Counted from the first letter of the stretch, positions 22,461 to 31,860 are shown. The stretch is 64,000 nt of DNA from Pseudogulbenkiania ferrooxidans 2002 (GCF_000174355.1 NZ_ACIS01000001.1:248001-312000), one strand, 5' to 3'. Numbers and translations: made by a program. Notes: generated by a model from the letters alone, not told the origin.

Positions 22461-24318
22461 CAAGTTTCAGCTCAAGGCGCTGATCACCGGCGTCGACAAG
22501 CTGTCTCCGACGCTGGATGGCATCCGCAAGAACGTTGCCAAGCTGCGCAAGAACCTGCGGCAGTCCGGGATGGCCGAGATCGACTTCGGCCATGTGGCTG
22601 CCATTACTGCTCCGTTGGTGGGGGCGGCCAAAGCGGCTATCGACTTCGAGTCGGCCATGGCCGATGTGCGCAAGGTGGTGGATTTCGACACGCCGCAGCA
22701 ATTCGCGGACATGAACACCGAAATCCGCCAGATGGCACTGCAGCTGCCCATGGCGGCCAAGGAAATTGCGGCCATCTACGCGCAGGGCGGTTCTGCCGGC
22801 ATCGCCCGCGGTGAGCTGAAGGGCTTTGCCCAAGATGCCGTCAAGATGGGGGTGGCCTTCGGCTTTACGGCGGAGCAGTCCGGCGAGCAGATGGCGGCGT
22901 GGCGTGCCGCCATGGGGCTGACGCAAGATGGAGTGCGAGCACTGGCAGACCAGATCAACTATCTGGACGCCAAGGGCAACAGCTCGGCCAAGAACGTGGC
23001 CGAGGTGGTCACGCGGGTCGGCTCCATCGGCAAGGTGGCGGGCCTGTCGGCCAGCACCATCGCCGCGCTGTCGGCAACCATGGATGCGGTGAAAGTGCCG
23101 ACCGATGTTGCCGCCACCGGCATCAAGAACTTTGTACTGGCGCTGACGCAGGGCACGGCGGCATCCAAGTCGCAGAAAGAAACGCTCAAGGCGTTGCGGC
23201 TGGATGCCGGCAAGGTCGCCAAGTCGATGCAGATGGATTCCAAGGGTACGGTACTGGACGTACTCAACCGCATCAAGGCGGTGGACCCGGCCAAACAGGC
23301 GGCGGTGCTGTCCGAGCTGTTCGGCAAGGAAAGCATCGAAGCAATCGCGCCGTTCATCTCCAACCTGGATTTGCTGAAAACCAACCTCAAGCTGGTGGGG
23401 GATGCCACGGGCTACGCCGGCTCCATGTCGAAGGAATTCGAGGTGCGTGCCGCCACCACGGCCAACGGCCTGCAGCTGTTCTGGAACCGCGTCACCGATG
23501 TCGGCATTGCCGTCGGCAACGTGCTGCTGCCGCCGCTCAACGAGTTCATGGCGCTGGCCGGCCCGATGGTCACCAGTCTGTCGAACATGGCGGCGGCCAA
23601 CCCCTGGTTGATCAAGGGGCTGCTGGGCGCTGGAGCGGCCATGCTGGGCATGCGCCTTGCGTTGATGGCGACGGTGGGGGCGCTGAACCTGTTCAACGCG
23701 GTGGCCAGCCTGTCGCCAGTGGGGATTGCCGTGCGTGTCATGGCGCTGGCCGCTGGCTTCCTGCTGTCGAACTGGGGGCAAGTCGGGCCGTTTTTCTCCC
23801 GGCTGTGGGATGGTATCAAGCGGGTGGTGTCCACCGGGGTGGATTTCATCAAGACCTATCTGGGCTGGACGCCGCTGGGTGTGGTGCTGAACAACTGGGA
23901 GCCGATCAAGGCGTTCTTCGGGGCGCTGTGGGGCGGCTTGAAGGTGGTGTTCGATGCCGGCTGGCAGTTCATCAAGTGGGGCTTTGAAAACTTCACCCCA
24001 CTGGGGCTGATCATCAAGAATTGGGAGCCCATCGTGGCCTTCTTCAAGGGCATGTGGGAGCGGGTCAAGCCCTACATCGAGCCCATGATCAGCGCGGCGA
24101 AATGGGCTGGCGATGCCGTATCCGGTGTGGTTGGCCAGAGCCTGAATGCCGGCACCAGCATCATCAAGGGGGCGACCCAGCAGGCCAAGGCCGAACTGAC
24201 GGTCAACCTCAATGGCGCGCCGGCTGGCACGCGCGTCGAGCAGCCCGCCACTACCAATACCAAGTTGACGGTGAACCAGAACACCGGTCGCCGTGCCCTG
24301 GCGTCGCCAACCAGCTAA
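22453..24318 (+). CDS. Tail tape measure protein
   Basis: 621 aa. The N-terminal 120 residues (ALITGVDKLSPTLDGIRKN, FESAMADVRKVVDFDTPQQF) are the TP901-type tape-measure core. Hydrophobic segments occur near 370-440, and repeated WEPI..F.ALW units (residues 470-540) resemble tape-measure repeats. By the usual 0.15 nm per residue rule the tail would be about 90 nm. Overlaps the chaperone frame, as expected. Confidence 0.9.
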   Translation: MADKFQLKALITGVDKLSPTLDGIRKNVAKLRKNLRQSGMAEIDFGHVAAITAPLVGAAKAAIDFESAMADVRKVVDFDTPQQFADMNTEIRQMALQLPMAAKEIAAIYAQGGSAGIARGELKGFAQDAVKMGVAFGFTAEQSGEQMAAWRAAMGLTQDGVRALADQINYLDAKGNSSAKNVAEVVTRVGSIGKVAGLSASTIAALSATMDAVKVPTDVAATGIKNFVLALTQGTAASKSQKETLKALRLDAGKVAKSMQMDSKGTVLDVLNRIKAVDPAKQAAVLSELFGKESIEAIAPFISNLDLLKTNLKLVGDATGYAGSMSKEFEVRAATTANGLQLFWNRVTDVGIAVGNVLLPPLNEFMALAGPMVTSLSNMAAANPWLIKGLLGAGAAMLGMRLALMATVGALNLFNAVASLSPVGIAVRVMALAAGFLLSNWGQVGPFFSRLWDGIKRVVSTGVDFIKTYLGWTPLGVVLNNWEPIKAFFGALWGGLKVVFDAGWQFIKWGFENFTPLGLIIKNWEPIVAFFKGMWERVKPYIEPMISAAKWAGDAVSGVVGQSLNAGTSIIKGATQQAKAELTVNLNGAPAGTRVEQPATTNTKLTVNQNTGRRALASPTS

Positions 24319-24327
24319 TCAACCTAA

Positions 24328-24348
24328 CCCGCTTCGGCGGGTTTTTTT
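24328..24348 (+). terminator. Hairpin plus T-run after tape measure
   Basis: CCCGCTTCGGCGGG with a UUCG tetraloop and T7. Confidence 0.8.
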
Positions 24349-24364
24349 ACGGCCGGAGGCCAAC

Positions 24365-25558
24365 ATGGGGTGGAAAGATCAGCTGCGTGACGCCTCGTTC
24401 AAGGGCGTGCCGATCAAGTGGATCTCGCTGGAGGGCGAAAACGGCCGTCGCGTGGCCGAGCATGAATTCCCGCAGCGCGACAGACCGTGGGTGGAGGATA
24501 TGGGCCGGTCCACGCGCCCTTATCGCTTCATGGCAGTGTGCTGTGGTGATGACTGGCTGCAGCAGCTCAACACCCTGCTGGCGGTGCTGGAGGAGCCGGG
24601 CGCCGGCGAGCTGGTGCACCCGCTGTTCGGGCGCATCACGGTGTATGCCAAGCCTGCGCGCTGGTCGCTGAACCTCGATGCCGGCGGGCGGGTGGATATC
24701 CCGCTGGAGTTCATCGAGAACGGCGATCTGCTGTTCCCGGTGCCGCTGGCCAGTACGGCGGCGCCGCTGCAGAGCGCCAGCGACGACATGCTGAGCACGA
24801 CGCAATCCATGGCCGAGCAGGCGCTGGCGGTGCTGGATCTGGCGCGTGCCGAGGTTGGCGCTGTGGTGTCGGCGGTGATGTCGGCGATCAAGGGCGTGAG
24901 CAATGCCGTGGAAGCGGTGCTGGATTACTTCGATAGCTGGCAGTCGCTGGTGAACACCGTGCTCACGCTGCCGGCGACGGCCGTGGGCAAGATCCTCGGC
25001 ATTCTGGAATCGGTGGACCGGGCGTTCGACCGCTACGGCGACCTGCCCCGCTGGGGCATCAATCAGAGCCGCGCCATGCGCGTGTTGCGCGCGCGCAGCA
25101 AGGCGCTGAGCGGGCGCCGCAACGGGACGGTGTCCACCAAGGTGGCCGGGGTGCTGGTTGGCCTGATGGCGGCCGGTGTGGCGGCTAACACACTGCAGGC
25201 GGTGGCTACGCTGCCGACCAGCCGCCCCGCCGATGGTGGCAACCTGCCGGTAGCTACCGATGTGGCCAACCTGCGGCAGGACCTGTCTGGCTCGCTGTGG
25301 GCGCTCGCAGACGGGGCCGACTACGAGCAGGCCGCGTCTTTGCTGGTGGTGCAACGTGCTGCCGTGGCGCACCTCAACCAGGTGGAGGCCATCGGCCTGC
25401 AGCTGCAGACCATTACGCCGCCGGCCGTCATGCCGGCGCTGGTGCTGGCCTACCGGGCGCAGGGTGACGCCTCGCTGGCGGATGAACTGCTGAGCCGTAA
25501 CAACATCGTGCACCCGCTGTTCGTGCCGGTGCAGGAATTACAGGTGACCTATGACTGA
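24365..25558 (+). CDS. DNA circularization / baseplate protein (Mu gpN-like)
   Basis: 397 aa from the ATG at 24365. The N-terminal domain (GWKDQLRDASFKGVPIKWISLEGENGRRV, then HEFPQRDRPWVEDMGR) is the DNA_circ_N domain of Mu gpN. The remainder is mostly alpha-helical with an Ala-rich middle. In Mu-like phages this protein sits at the tail hub. Confidence 0.88.
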   Translation: MGWKDQLRDASFKGVPIKWISLEGENGRRVAEHEFPQRDRPWVEDMGRSTRPYRFMAVCCGDDWLQQLNTLLAVLEEPGAGELVHPLFGRITVYAKPARWSLNLDAGGRVDIPLEFIENGDLLFPVPLASTAAPLQSASDDMLSTTQSMAEQALAVLDLARAEVGAVVSAVMSAIKGVSNAVEAVLDYFDSWQSLVNTVLTLPATAVGKILGILESVDRAFDRYGDLPRWGINQSRAMRVLRARSKALSGRRNGTVSTKVAGVLVGLMAAGVAANTLQAVATLPTSRPADGGNLPVATDVANLRQDLSGSLWALADGADYEQAASLLVVQRAAVAHLNQVEAIGLQLQTITPPAVMPALVLAYRAQGDASLADELLSRNNIVHPLFVPVQELQVTYD

Positions 25559-26684
25559 TGCCGCTACTACTGCGCTGGACCCGGCGAGCCGTGTCAGCCT
25601 GACCGTTGGGGGGAATGCCTGGGAGGGCTGGACCAGCGTGGATGTCACCGCCAGCCTGGATGAGCAGTGCCGGTCTTTCCAGATCGGCATTGCTCGGCTG
25701 GGGCCGGGCGGTATCGATCAGGTGCCCATCCAGCACGGCGACCGCTGCCAACTGCGCATCGGGCAAGATCTGGTGGTGACCGGCTACGTGTTCGCCACAC
25801 CCAAGGCGCATGATCCGCAGAGCACCGCCTTCGGCATTGCCGGTCGCAGCCTGACGGCCGATCTGGTGGATTGTGCCGCCATCAACAAGCCGCCGCAGTT
25901 CAAGCAGCGCTCCATGCGCGCCATTGCCACGGCGCTGGCGGCGCCATATGGCATCGCCGTGGTGAGCCAGGTGGGCGAGGGCGAGGTGGTGGCCGATCAC
26001 ACCATCCAGCCGGGTGAGACGGTTTTCGAGAGCGTCGACCGACTGCTGAAGATTGGCCGCCTGCTTTCCACAGATGATGCCGAGGGGCGGCTGGTGCTCG
26101 CCGCGCCGGGCAGTGCCGGGCGGGCGACCGATCCGATCGAGGTGGGCCGCAATGTCCAGGCGGGTGACTGCGGGTTTGATTTCAGCGAGTGCTTCAGCGA
26201 ATACCGCGTCATCGGCCAGCACGCCACCGGCAACCACCGCAACGGCGCCGCTGCCAACGAGATCGCCGGCACGGCGGCGGATAGCCGCATTGCCCGCAAG
26301 CGGGTGAAGGTTATCACCGAGAGCGGCAATCTCACCCCGGTCATGGCTACGACCCGGGCGCAGTGGGAGCGCGATCACCGCATCGGCAAGGCGCTGACCA
26401 CTAATTACGAAGTGGCCGGCTGGCGCCAGAGCGATGGCCGGCTGTGGCAGGTCAATCAGATCGTGCGCGTGATCGACCCGATTTTGGGTTTCGATCGCGA
26501 CATGCTGATCGTGTCCTGCAACTACCGGTTAGACGATCACGGCTCGGTGGTACGCATGGTGGTGGCGCCGCCGGAGGGCTATCAGCCCGAGCCGCCTGAC
26601 CCGGAAAAGCGCAAGAAAAACCGCAAGAAAAAGGGCGACAAGTTCGAGTACTTGCTGCCGTCTGACTGGGAGCCCAATACATGA
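25551..26684 (+). CDS. Baseplate hub protein (Mu gpP-like)
   Basis: 377 aa. Begins with VSLTVGGNAWEGWTSVDVTASLDEQCRSFQI and has GDRCQLRIGQDLVVTGYV near 62, matching the gpP/gp44 hub family. The C-terminus is a Lys-rich tail (KRKKNRKKKGDKFEYLLP). Overlaps gpN by 8 bp and gp45 by 4 bp. Confidence 0.88.
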   Translation: MTDAATTALDPASRVSLTVGGNAWEGWTSVDVTASLDEQCRSFQIGIARLGPGGIDQVPIQHGDRCQLRIGQDLVVTGYVFATPKAHDPQSTAFGIAGRSLTADLVDCAAINKPPQFKQRSMRAIATALAAPYGIAVVSQVGEGEVVADHTIQPGETVFESVDRLLKIGRLLSTDDAEGRLVLAAPGSAGRATDPIEVGRNVQAGDCGFDFSECFSEYRVIGQHATGNHRNGAAANEIAGTAADSRIARKRVKVITESGNLTPVMATTRAQWERDHRIGKALTTNYEVAGWRQSDGRLWQVNQIVRVIDPILGFDRDMLIVSCNYRLDDHGSVVRMVVAPPEGYQPEPPDPEKRKKNRKKKGDKFEYLLPSDWEPNT

Positions 26685-27235
26685 GAGAGGCCATGCAGCG
26701 TTTGTTCGGCCTCATCGGCCGCGGGCGCGTGACGCGCGCCAACTCCGCGCCGGACATGCAGCAGGTACAGCTGATGCTGACGGCGGACGAACTGAAGGAC
26801 GGCATGGAGCACGCCGAGCCGTTCGGCTTTACCGCCTGCCCGGAACCCGGGGCGGAGGCGTTGGCGTTGTTCTTGGGTGGCGACCGCAGCAACGGTGTGG
26901 TGATCAGCGTGAGCGATCGCCGCTACCGCGTGCGCGGGCTGCAGCCCGGGGAGTCGGCGGCCTACAACTCGGCCGGGCACACCATTGTGCTGTATCAGGA
27001 CCGCATCGAGATCACCGCGCCGCGCATCGTGCTCAAGGCGGCTGAAGAGGTGGTGGCCGACACGCCGCTGTTGCGCGCCACCGGCCGCATCGAGGCGGCG
27101 GCAGACATCGTCGACAACACGGCGGGCGGGGGGAGTTCGCTGGCTGCGGTGCGCGATGCCCATAACGACCACACCCACGTCGAACACAACGGTACGGCTA
27201 ACGGCCCGACCGATCCGCCAAACCTGCAGGTCTGA
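26681..27235 (+). CDS. Baseplate spike protein (Mu gp45-like)
   Basis: 184 aa. OB-like N-terminus, then GVVISVSDRRYRVRGLQPGE and the strand-repeat region AYNSAGHTIVLYQDRIEITAPRIVLKA. The C-terminus HNDHTHVEHNG supplies histidines that could bind the iron at the spike tip, as in Mu gp45 and P2 gpV. The spike pierces the outer membrane. Confidence 0.92.
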   Translation: MREAMQRLFGLIGRGRVTRANSAPDMQQVQLMLTADELKDGMEHAEPFGFTACPEPGAEALALFLGGDRSNGVVISVSDRRYRVRGLQPGESAAYNSAGHTIVLYQDRIEITAPRIVLKAAEEVVADTPLLRATGRIEAAADIVDNTAGGGSSLAAVRDAHNDHTHVEHNGTANGPTDPPNLQV

Positions 27236-27237
27236 CC

Positions 27238-27654
27238 ATGGAAATTCTCGTTCAACTGGATGGCAAGCCGCTGGCTGCCAGCCACGCCTACGCACGCGCC
27301 ATGGCCATCAGCCTGTTTACCTGGCGCCGCGCTGAGGCCGGCGACCCGGTCGATGACGATTGGCAGGGCTGGTGGGCGGAGGGGCTGGATGCCTCATTGC
27401 CGGCTGGCATCGGCTCGCGGCTGTGGCTGCTGCAGCGTCGCCGGCTCGATGCCGATGCCCAGCGCGATGCGCACGACTACACCCGCGAAGCGCTGCAGTG
27501 GTGGCTGGATAGCAAGCTGGCTAGCGCGGTGGAAGTGACGGTGTCACGGCTGGGTGACGACGGTCTGGCTATTCGCGTGGAAATCACCTTGCGCAGCGGC
27601 AAGACCTTGACGGCGGACCTTTCTGACATTTGGAGCCTGACCCATGGCGTATGA
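27238..27654 (+). CDS. Baseplate wedge protein (Mu gp46 family)
   Basis: 138 aa. ISLFTWRRAEAGDPVDDDWQGWW and RDAHDYTREALQWWLDSKLASAVEV are hallmarks of GP46 family proteins. Lies in the conserved order gp45-gp46-gp47. Confidence 0.92.
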   Translation: MEILVQLDGKPLAASHAYARAMAISLFTWRRAEAGDPVDDDWQGWWAEGLDASLPAGIGSRLWLLQRRRLDADAQRDAHDYTREALQWWLDSKLASAVEVTVSRLGDDGLAIRVEITLRSGKTLTADLSDIWSLTHGV

Positions 27655-28741
27655 AATCCCGACCCTGAGCCAGCTCACCCGCGACATCCGGGCTGACCTG
27701 GGCGCAGAAAACCCGGATGCCCTGTTGCGCTCCGATGCCGACGTGTTCGGCCGTGCGATCGCGGCGGCAGTGCACGGCATGTATGGCTATTTGCAGTATC
27801 AGGCCCGTCAGCTGCTGCCCAGCTCGGCGGCAGAGTCAACCTTGCTAGCCTGGCAGGGGCCGTTCTACCTACGTGGCGACAAGCCCAAGGCGGCGGAGCA
27901 AAGCAGCGGCTCGGTCCGCTTTACCGGCAACGTTGGTGCTCCGGTAGCTGCTGACGTTGAGCTGCAGCGCGACGATGGCCGGTTGTTCGTCGTTGTGACC
28001 GGCGGCATTGTCGGTGCCGGTGGCTATGTCGATCTGACCGTCAAGGCGGCCGAAGGCGGTTTCGACGGCGACACCGATGCCGGCGTGTGGCTCACGCTCA
28101 CCAGTGGCGTGGCGGGGGTGGATGCTGCCGCGCAGGTGCAGGCCGATGGACTGACCGGCGGCGCCGACGAAGAGGATATCGAAAGCTACCGGCAGCGCAT
28201 TCTCAGTGCGACAGAGGCGGGCGCTCAGACCGGTCGGGCGGTGGACTGGGAGAACTGGGCGCTGGAAGTTGCCGGCGTCACCCGTGCCTGGGCGGCACCC
28301 AAGCTGCTAGGCCTGGGCAGTATGGGGTTGTACTTCATGCGCGATGACGACGTCGATCCCTACCCGGCGCCGGCCGAGTGCGAGACGGTGCGCCTGCACC
28401 TGGAGTCTACCGGCGCCCCGTGGGGGGAAATCTTCGCCATGGCGCCGGTTGCCAAGCCGGTGAACATCACCCTGCACATCGAGCCGGATACCCCGTCGAT
28501 GCGGACGGCTGTCACGGCAGCGCTGCATGACAAGATCGCCGCAGAGGCTGCGCCGGTAGCGCGTGACGCGAGTGGTCGCACGGTGCTGCCGGTGGCGGGG
28601 GTGACCATCTTGCGCAGTCATCTGACCGAGGCCATCAGTGCTGTGTCCGGCGAAACCGACCACGTGCTGACGGTGCCGGCCGGCAACGTGGTGTGCGCGG
28701 TGGGCGAGTTGGCTGAGCTGGGGGTGATCACATGGACGTAA
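27644..28741 (+). CDS. Baseplate J-like protein (Mu gp47)
   Basis: 365 aa. IPTLSQLTRDIRADL at the N-terminus, HGMYGYLQYQARQLLPSSA near residue 43 and TGRAVDWENWALEVAGVTRAW near 195 identify the baseplate J family. Overlaps gp46 by 11 bp and gp48 by 10 bp. Confidence 0.93.
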   Translation: MAYEIPTLSQLTRDIRADLGAENPDALLRSDADVFGRAIAAAVHGMYGYLQYQARQLLPSSAAESTLLAWQGPFYLRGDKPKAAEQSSGSVRFTGNVGAPVAADVELQRDDGRLFVVVTGGIVGAGGYVDLTVKAAEGGFDGDTDAGVWLTLTSGVAGVDAAAQVQADGLTGGADEEDIESYRQRILSATEAGAQTGRAVDWENWALEVAGVTRAWAAPKLLGLGSMGLYFMRDDDVDPYPAPAECETVRLHLESTGAPWGEIFAMAPVAKPVNITLHIEPDTPSMRTAVTAALHDKIAAEAAPVARDASGRTVLPVAGVTILRSHLTEAISAVSGETDHVLTVPAGNVVCAVGELAELGVITWT

Positions 28742-29316
28742 GCGATTACCAAGAGGTGCTGTGGCGGCTGCTGCCGCCCGGACCGGCCTGGTCGCGCGAC
28801 AACGCCGACCTGGCTGCTTTTGTGAGAGTCGGCGCCCGGCGTCTGGCGGCAGTAGATGCAGCGGCCACCCAGTTGCTGGATGAAGGCAACCCCTACAAAA
28901 CCCTGGCGATGCTGCCGGACTGGGAGGCGGATTTCGGCCTGCCTGACAGCTGCAGTGCTGCCGCGCCCACGCTCGCCGAGCGCCGTGCCTCGCTGGTTGC
29001 CAGGCTGACCGATGCCGGCGGGGTGCGCATCCCCCGATTCGTACAGATCGCCGAGGCGCTGGGCTATGAGAGCGTGACGACAAAGCGTCACCGGTTGCAT
29101 ACCTGCGAATTCACCTGCGAAGAACCCATCAACAGCATTGACTGGCGCTTTGTCTGGACGTTGCAGGTGCCCGATGCCGTGCGGGTGGCGGAAGCCACCT
29201 GCGAGTCCGGAGTCGAAGACCCGCTGCGCAGTTGGGGCGGCACTGAACTGGCTTGTGTGATGGCGCGTGAGTGCCCGCAGCCATCCACTGTTTTGATTTC
29301 CTATGGAGCAAGCTGA
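28732..29316 (+). CDS. Baseplate/tail protein (Mu gp48, YmfQ/DUF2313 family)
   Basis: 194 aa. YQEVLWRLLPPGPAWSRD and EGNPYKTLAMLPDWEADFGLPD are DUF2313 signatures, and the Cys-rich C-terminal third (HTCEFTCEEPI...ATCESGVEDPL) is typical. Its stop overlaps the fibre gene start (TGATG). Confidence 0.9.
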   Translation: MDVSDYQEVLWRLLPPGPAWSRDNADLAAFVRVGARRLAAVDAAATQLLDEGNPYKTLAMLPDWEADFGLPDSCSAAAPTLAERRASLVARLTDAGGVRIPRFVQIAEALGYESVTTKRHRLHTCEFTCEEPINSIDWRFVWTLQVPDAVRVAEATCESGVEDPLRSWGGTELACVMARECPQPSTVLISYGAS

Positions 29317-30428
29317 TGCAACGTGTAGCAGCCAATCGTAATCCGGCAGTCGACAAATTCGGCGCCGGGAAAAATGGTTTTACCGCGGGTGATCCGCAGG
29401 CGGGGGTGGCAGCGACGACTCCAGGGGCAGAGTGGTTTGATGCGGTACAGGAGGAGTTGGCCAACCTGGTAGAGGGTTTCGGTAGTGCCCTCGACCCGAC
29501 CAAGCGCGACCAGATCAAAACTCTGATCCTGGCGGCGCTGGCAAACAAGGCGGACAAGGCTACAACCCTTGCTGGCTACGCTATTGCAATTGCCTCTCAG
29601 GCTCAGGCCGAAGCAGGCACAAGCGATTCCGTACCGATGACGCCGCTGAAAGTAGCCCAAGCCATTGCCGCTCTTGCGCCGAAACAGAAGCAGATCCAGT
29701 CGATTACTGCCTCAGTCGCTGCTAATGCGCTAACTCTGACTCTCAATCCGACAACGCTGGATTTCCGGGGCGTCCCCTTGAACAGTGGCACTGTGAATAA
29801 CCGATCTGTTCCTGCTGCGATCTCTCTGGTGGTCCCGGCTGGGGCAACATTGGGAACTGTTAACGGGCAATCTGCACGCCTAGCATTGCTGGCGATCGAC
29901 AACGCAGGCGCCGTTGAACTGGCGGTTGCCAACTTGGCTGGTGGCGTCAACCTGGATGAGACCACGCTGATTTCGACCACGGCGATCAGCGCCGCTGCGG
30001 CTAGCGCCAGCACGATCTATTCCGCCACGGCACGCGCCTCTGTGCCGTTCCGCGTGGTGGGTTTTATCGACATCACCGAGGCGGCAGCCGGCACGTGGGC
30101 GACTGCCCCGTCCACGATTCAAGGTCAGGGCGGAATGTCGTTGGCATCACTGTCTTCGTTAGGTTATGGACAGTCGTGGCAGAACATGACGGCCAGCCGT
30201 GCTGTTGGTACGACCTACTACAACACGACGGGAAGGCCTATCGCTCTCGCGGTACTGTGCGGCCAACTGGGGGCAACGGTGAGCATGACGATCAATGGCG
30301 TATCAGTGCCGGTGTGTTACGCCTACGCGTCATCGTCGGAACGGCCGTTCGGCATCATTATTCCGGCGTTCGCTAGTTACTCTCTTAACTCAGGGCCAGC
30401 CATTTCTAGCTGGTACGAGCTTCGCTAA
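29316..30428 (+). CDS. Tail fibre protein
   Basis: 370 aa from the ATG at 29316. The N-terminal part (AANRNPAVDKFGAGKNGFTAGDPQ, then ATTPGAEWFDAVQEELANLVE) is the collar-attachment region of Mu/P2-like fibres. Residues 130-260 are Thr/Ala-rich beta structure and the end is a likely receptor-binding domain. Base composition is more AT-rich than the baseplate genes, as is common for exchanged host-range modules. Confidence 0.85.
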   Translation: MQRVAANRNPAVDKFGAGKNGFTAGDPQAGVAATTPGAEWFDAVQEELANLVEGFGSALDPTKRDQIKTLILAALANKADKATTLAGYAIAIASQAQAEAGTSDSVPMTPLKVAQAIAALAPKQKQIQSITASVAANALTLTLNPTTLDFRGVPLNSGTVNNRSVPAAISLVVPAGATLGTVNGQSARLALLAIDNAGAVELAVANLAGGVNLDETTLISTTAISAAAASASTIYSATARASVPFRVVGFIDITEAAAGTWATAPSTIQGQGGMSLASLSSLGYGQSWQNMTASRAVGTTYYNTTGRPIALAVLCGQLGATVSMTINGVSVPVCYAYASSSERPFGIIIPAFASYSLNSGPAISSWYELR

Positions 30429-30437
30429 GGAAAGACC

Positions 30438-30926
30438 ATGCCGCACTACAAAGACCAAGAAAACAGGGTTCACGTGCTGGACTCGGCCGAGTTCGAGTAT
30501 CTGTTGCCGCTTGGCTGCGTTCGTATCGGTGATGCAGAAGCTGCCGCGCTGTGCGCTCCATCGATGGATCAGATAAGGGCTGCCAGCCTGGCGGCTATCA
30601 ATGGTCGTGCTTCTGAACTACTGGCCAACCTATCTGCCGCCTATCCCGATGGCGAGGTGCAGAGCTGGGCTCAGCAGACGCGCGAGGCCGAAGCACTGGC
30701 CGTCGATCCCGGTGCCGCTACACCGATGCTGACTGCTATCGCCGCCTCGCGAGGACTGACAGTCGAGGAGTTGGCAGCCCGCGTGCGCGCCAAGGTCCAG
30801 GCCTATGCTGTCGCGTCTGGCCGGATCATCGGCCAGCGCCAGGCGCTGGAAGATACTATCCACGCCGTGGACCTGAGCGCGCCGGACGCAGCCGAGCAGT
30901 TGGGGGCGATCCAATGGCCGGCATGA
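30438..30926 (+). CDS. Tail fibre assembly-like protein
   Basis: 162 aa. N-terminus HYKDQENRVHVLDSAEFEYLLP matches short proteins placed after fibre genes; residues 45-110 are a DUF4376-like helical region (AAINGRASELLANLSAAYPDGEVQSWAQQ). Likely needed for fibre folding or attachment. Overlaps the next ORF by 13 bp. Confidence 0.75.
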   Translation: MPHYKDQENRVHVLDSAEFEYLLPLGCVRIGDAEAAALCAPSMDQIRAASLAAINGRASELLANLSAAYPDGEVQSWAQQTREAEALAVDPGAATPMLTAIAASRGLTVEELAARVRAKVQAYAVASGRIIGQRQALEDTIHAVDLSAPDAAEQLGAIQWPA

Positions 30927-31822
30927 TGCTGCTCAAGTGGTCGTGGGGCGTGCTGTCGCCGCGCCTGAAATTGCTGTTTCTTCTGCTGGCCGGCGCTATC
31001 GCTGGCCTTTTTGCTGTTGGCTGGGGCGTGTTGGCTGTCCTGGCGGGCAGTGGGCGGGTGGTGCGGGTGGCGGTGGCGCTGGATCAGGCGGCCAACGCCG
31101 CCATTGGTGGCAGCGAGGATGAAACCATCAGCAGCCGTGCGGCCAAGGGTGCGCGGGCAGGGCGCTGGCACTGGTGCATTCTGTGCCGTCTGCTGGACTG
31201 GATCGATCCCGGCCACTGCGAAAAATCAATCGAGCCCGATGAGGGCAAACCTGCCCCGGCTACGCGCCGGGGCTTTTCTTTTGGGGGTGGTATGGCAGTA
31301 ACCGTTAAACGCAAGGCATGGCTGTTCCTGGGGGCGCTGGCGGCCAGTGCGCTGGCATTCATTGCATTCCGCAATCTGGCTGGCGTGGCGATCGCGGCGC
31401 TGCTGTCCGGCCTCAGCGCCAGCGCCCTTGCATCCTCGGCCGGCGCGGCCGGTGGCAAGGCGGCGGGGGTGCACTTCCCGGCCTTCATCGGGGCGTTTGC
31501 GGGCAGCCTGCTGCTGTGGGTGCAGTTGCGTGGCCGGCCGCTGGTGGACAAGGTGGTGCTGGTGCTGGGTGCTTTCCTAGCTGCGTACTACGGCGGTCAG
31601 CTGGCGGTGGAGGTCTGGCCGAAGCTCGGCGCCGGCGGGGTGGGGGTGGCCGGCACGGTGTGCGCCTGCCTGATTGTGCCCTTGCTCGAGGCCGTGCTGG
31701 CGCTGCTGAAGGACGTCGCCTGGATCAAGCGGCTGATCTCCAGTCGGCTGGGTGCAAAGGACGCCGCGCTGCCGGCCGCGGATATGGCGGAGCGCCCTGT
31801 GAATGACAGCGCTGCCGGCTAG
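30914..31822 (+). CDS. Fused open frame: small membrane protein plus holin-like protein
   Basis: 302 aa without an internal stop. Residues 1-105 are a small membrane protein (helix about 18-45), followed by EDETISSRAAKGARAGRWHW and IDPGHCEKSIE, a pattern I associate with a separate short phage protein upstream of holins. Residue 127 onward is the holin-like protein with its own start. The join contains a terminator-like hairpin (31253-31281), so the fusion is probably a lost stop codon. Whether it is translated as one chain is unknown. Confidence 0.6.
   Translation: MAGMMLLKWSWGVLSPRLKLLFLLLAGAIAGLFAVGWGVLAVLAGSGRVVRVAVALDQAANAAIGGSEDETISSRAAKGARAGRWHWCILCRLLDWIDPGHCEKSIEPDEGKPAPATRRGFSFGGGMAVTVKRKAWLFLGALAASALAFIAFRNLAGVAIAALLSGLSASALASSAGAAGGKAAGVHFPAFIGAFAGSLLLWVQLRGRPLVDKVVLVLGAFLAAYYGGQLAVEVWPKLGAGGVGVAGTVCACLIVPLLEAVLALLKDVAWIKRLISSRLGAKDAALPAADMAERPVNDSAAG
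31253..31281 (+). terminator. Hairpin plus T-rich run inside the fused frame
   Basis: GCCCCGGC, loop TACGC and GCCGGGGC followed by TTTTCTTTT. Its position inside an open frame suggests the frame was originally two genes. Confidence 0.6.
31292..31822 (+). CDS. Putative holin
   Basis: 176 aa from the ATG at 31292 with GGGGGTGG upstream. Four or five hydrophobic segments (about residues 8-22, 25-50, 60-75, 90-105, 120-140) separated by short charged loops, and a basic/acidic C-terminus. It precedes the endolysin, so a pore-forming holin role is likely. In frame with the longer 30914 ORF. Confidence 0.7.
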   Translation: MAVTVKRKAWLFLGALAASALAFIAFRNLAGVAIAALLSGLSASALASSAGAAGGKAAGVHFPAFIGAFAGSLLLWVQLRGRPLVDKVVLVLGAFLAAYYGGQLAVEVWPKLGAGGVGVAGTVCACLIVPLLEAVLALLKDVAWIKRLISSRLGAKDAALPAADMAERPVNDSAAG

Positions 31823-31860
31823 TTGGTAGTCGATGCCGTTGAGTGAGACGAAAGAAAACC

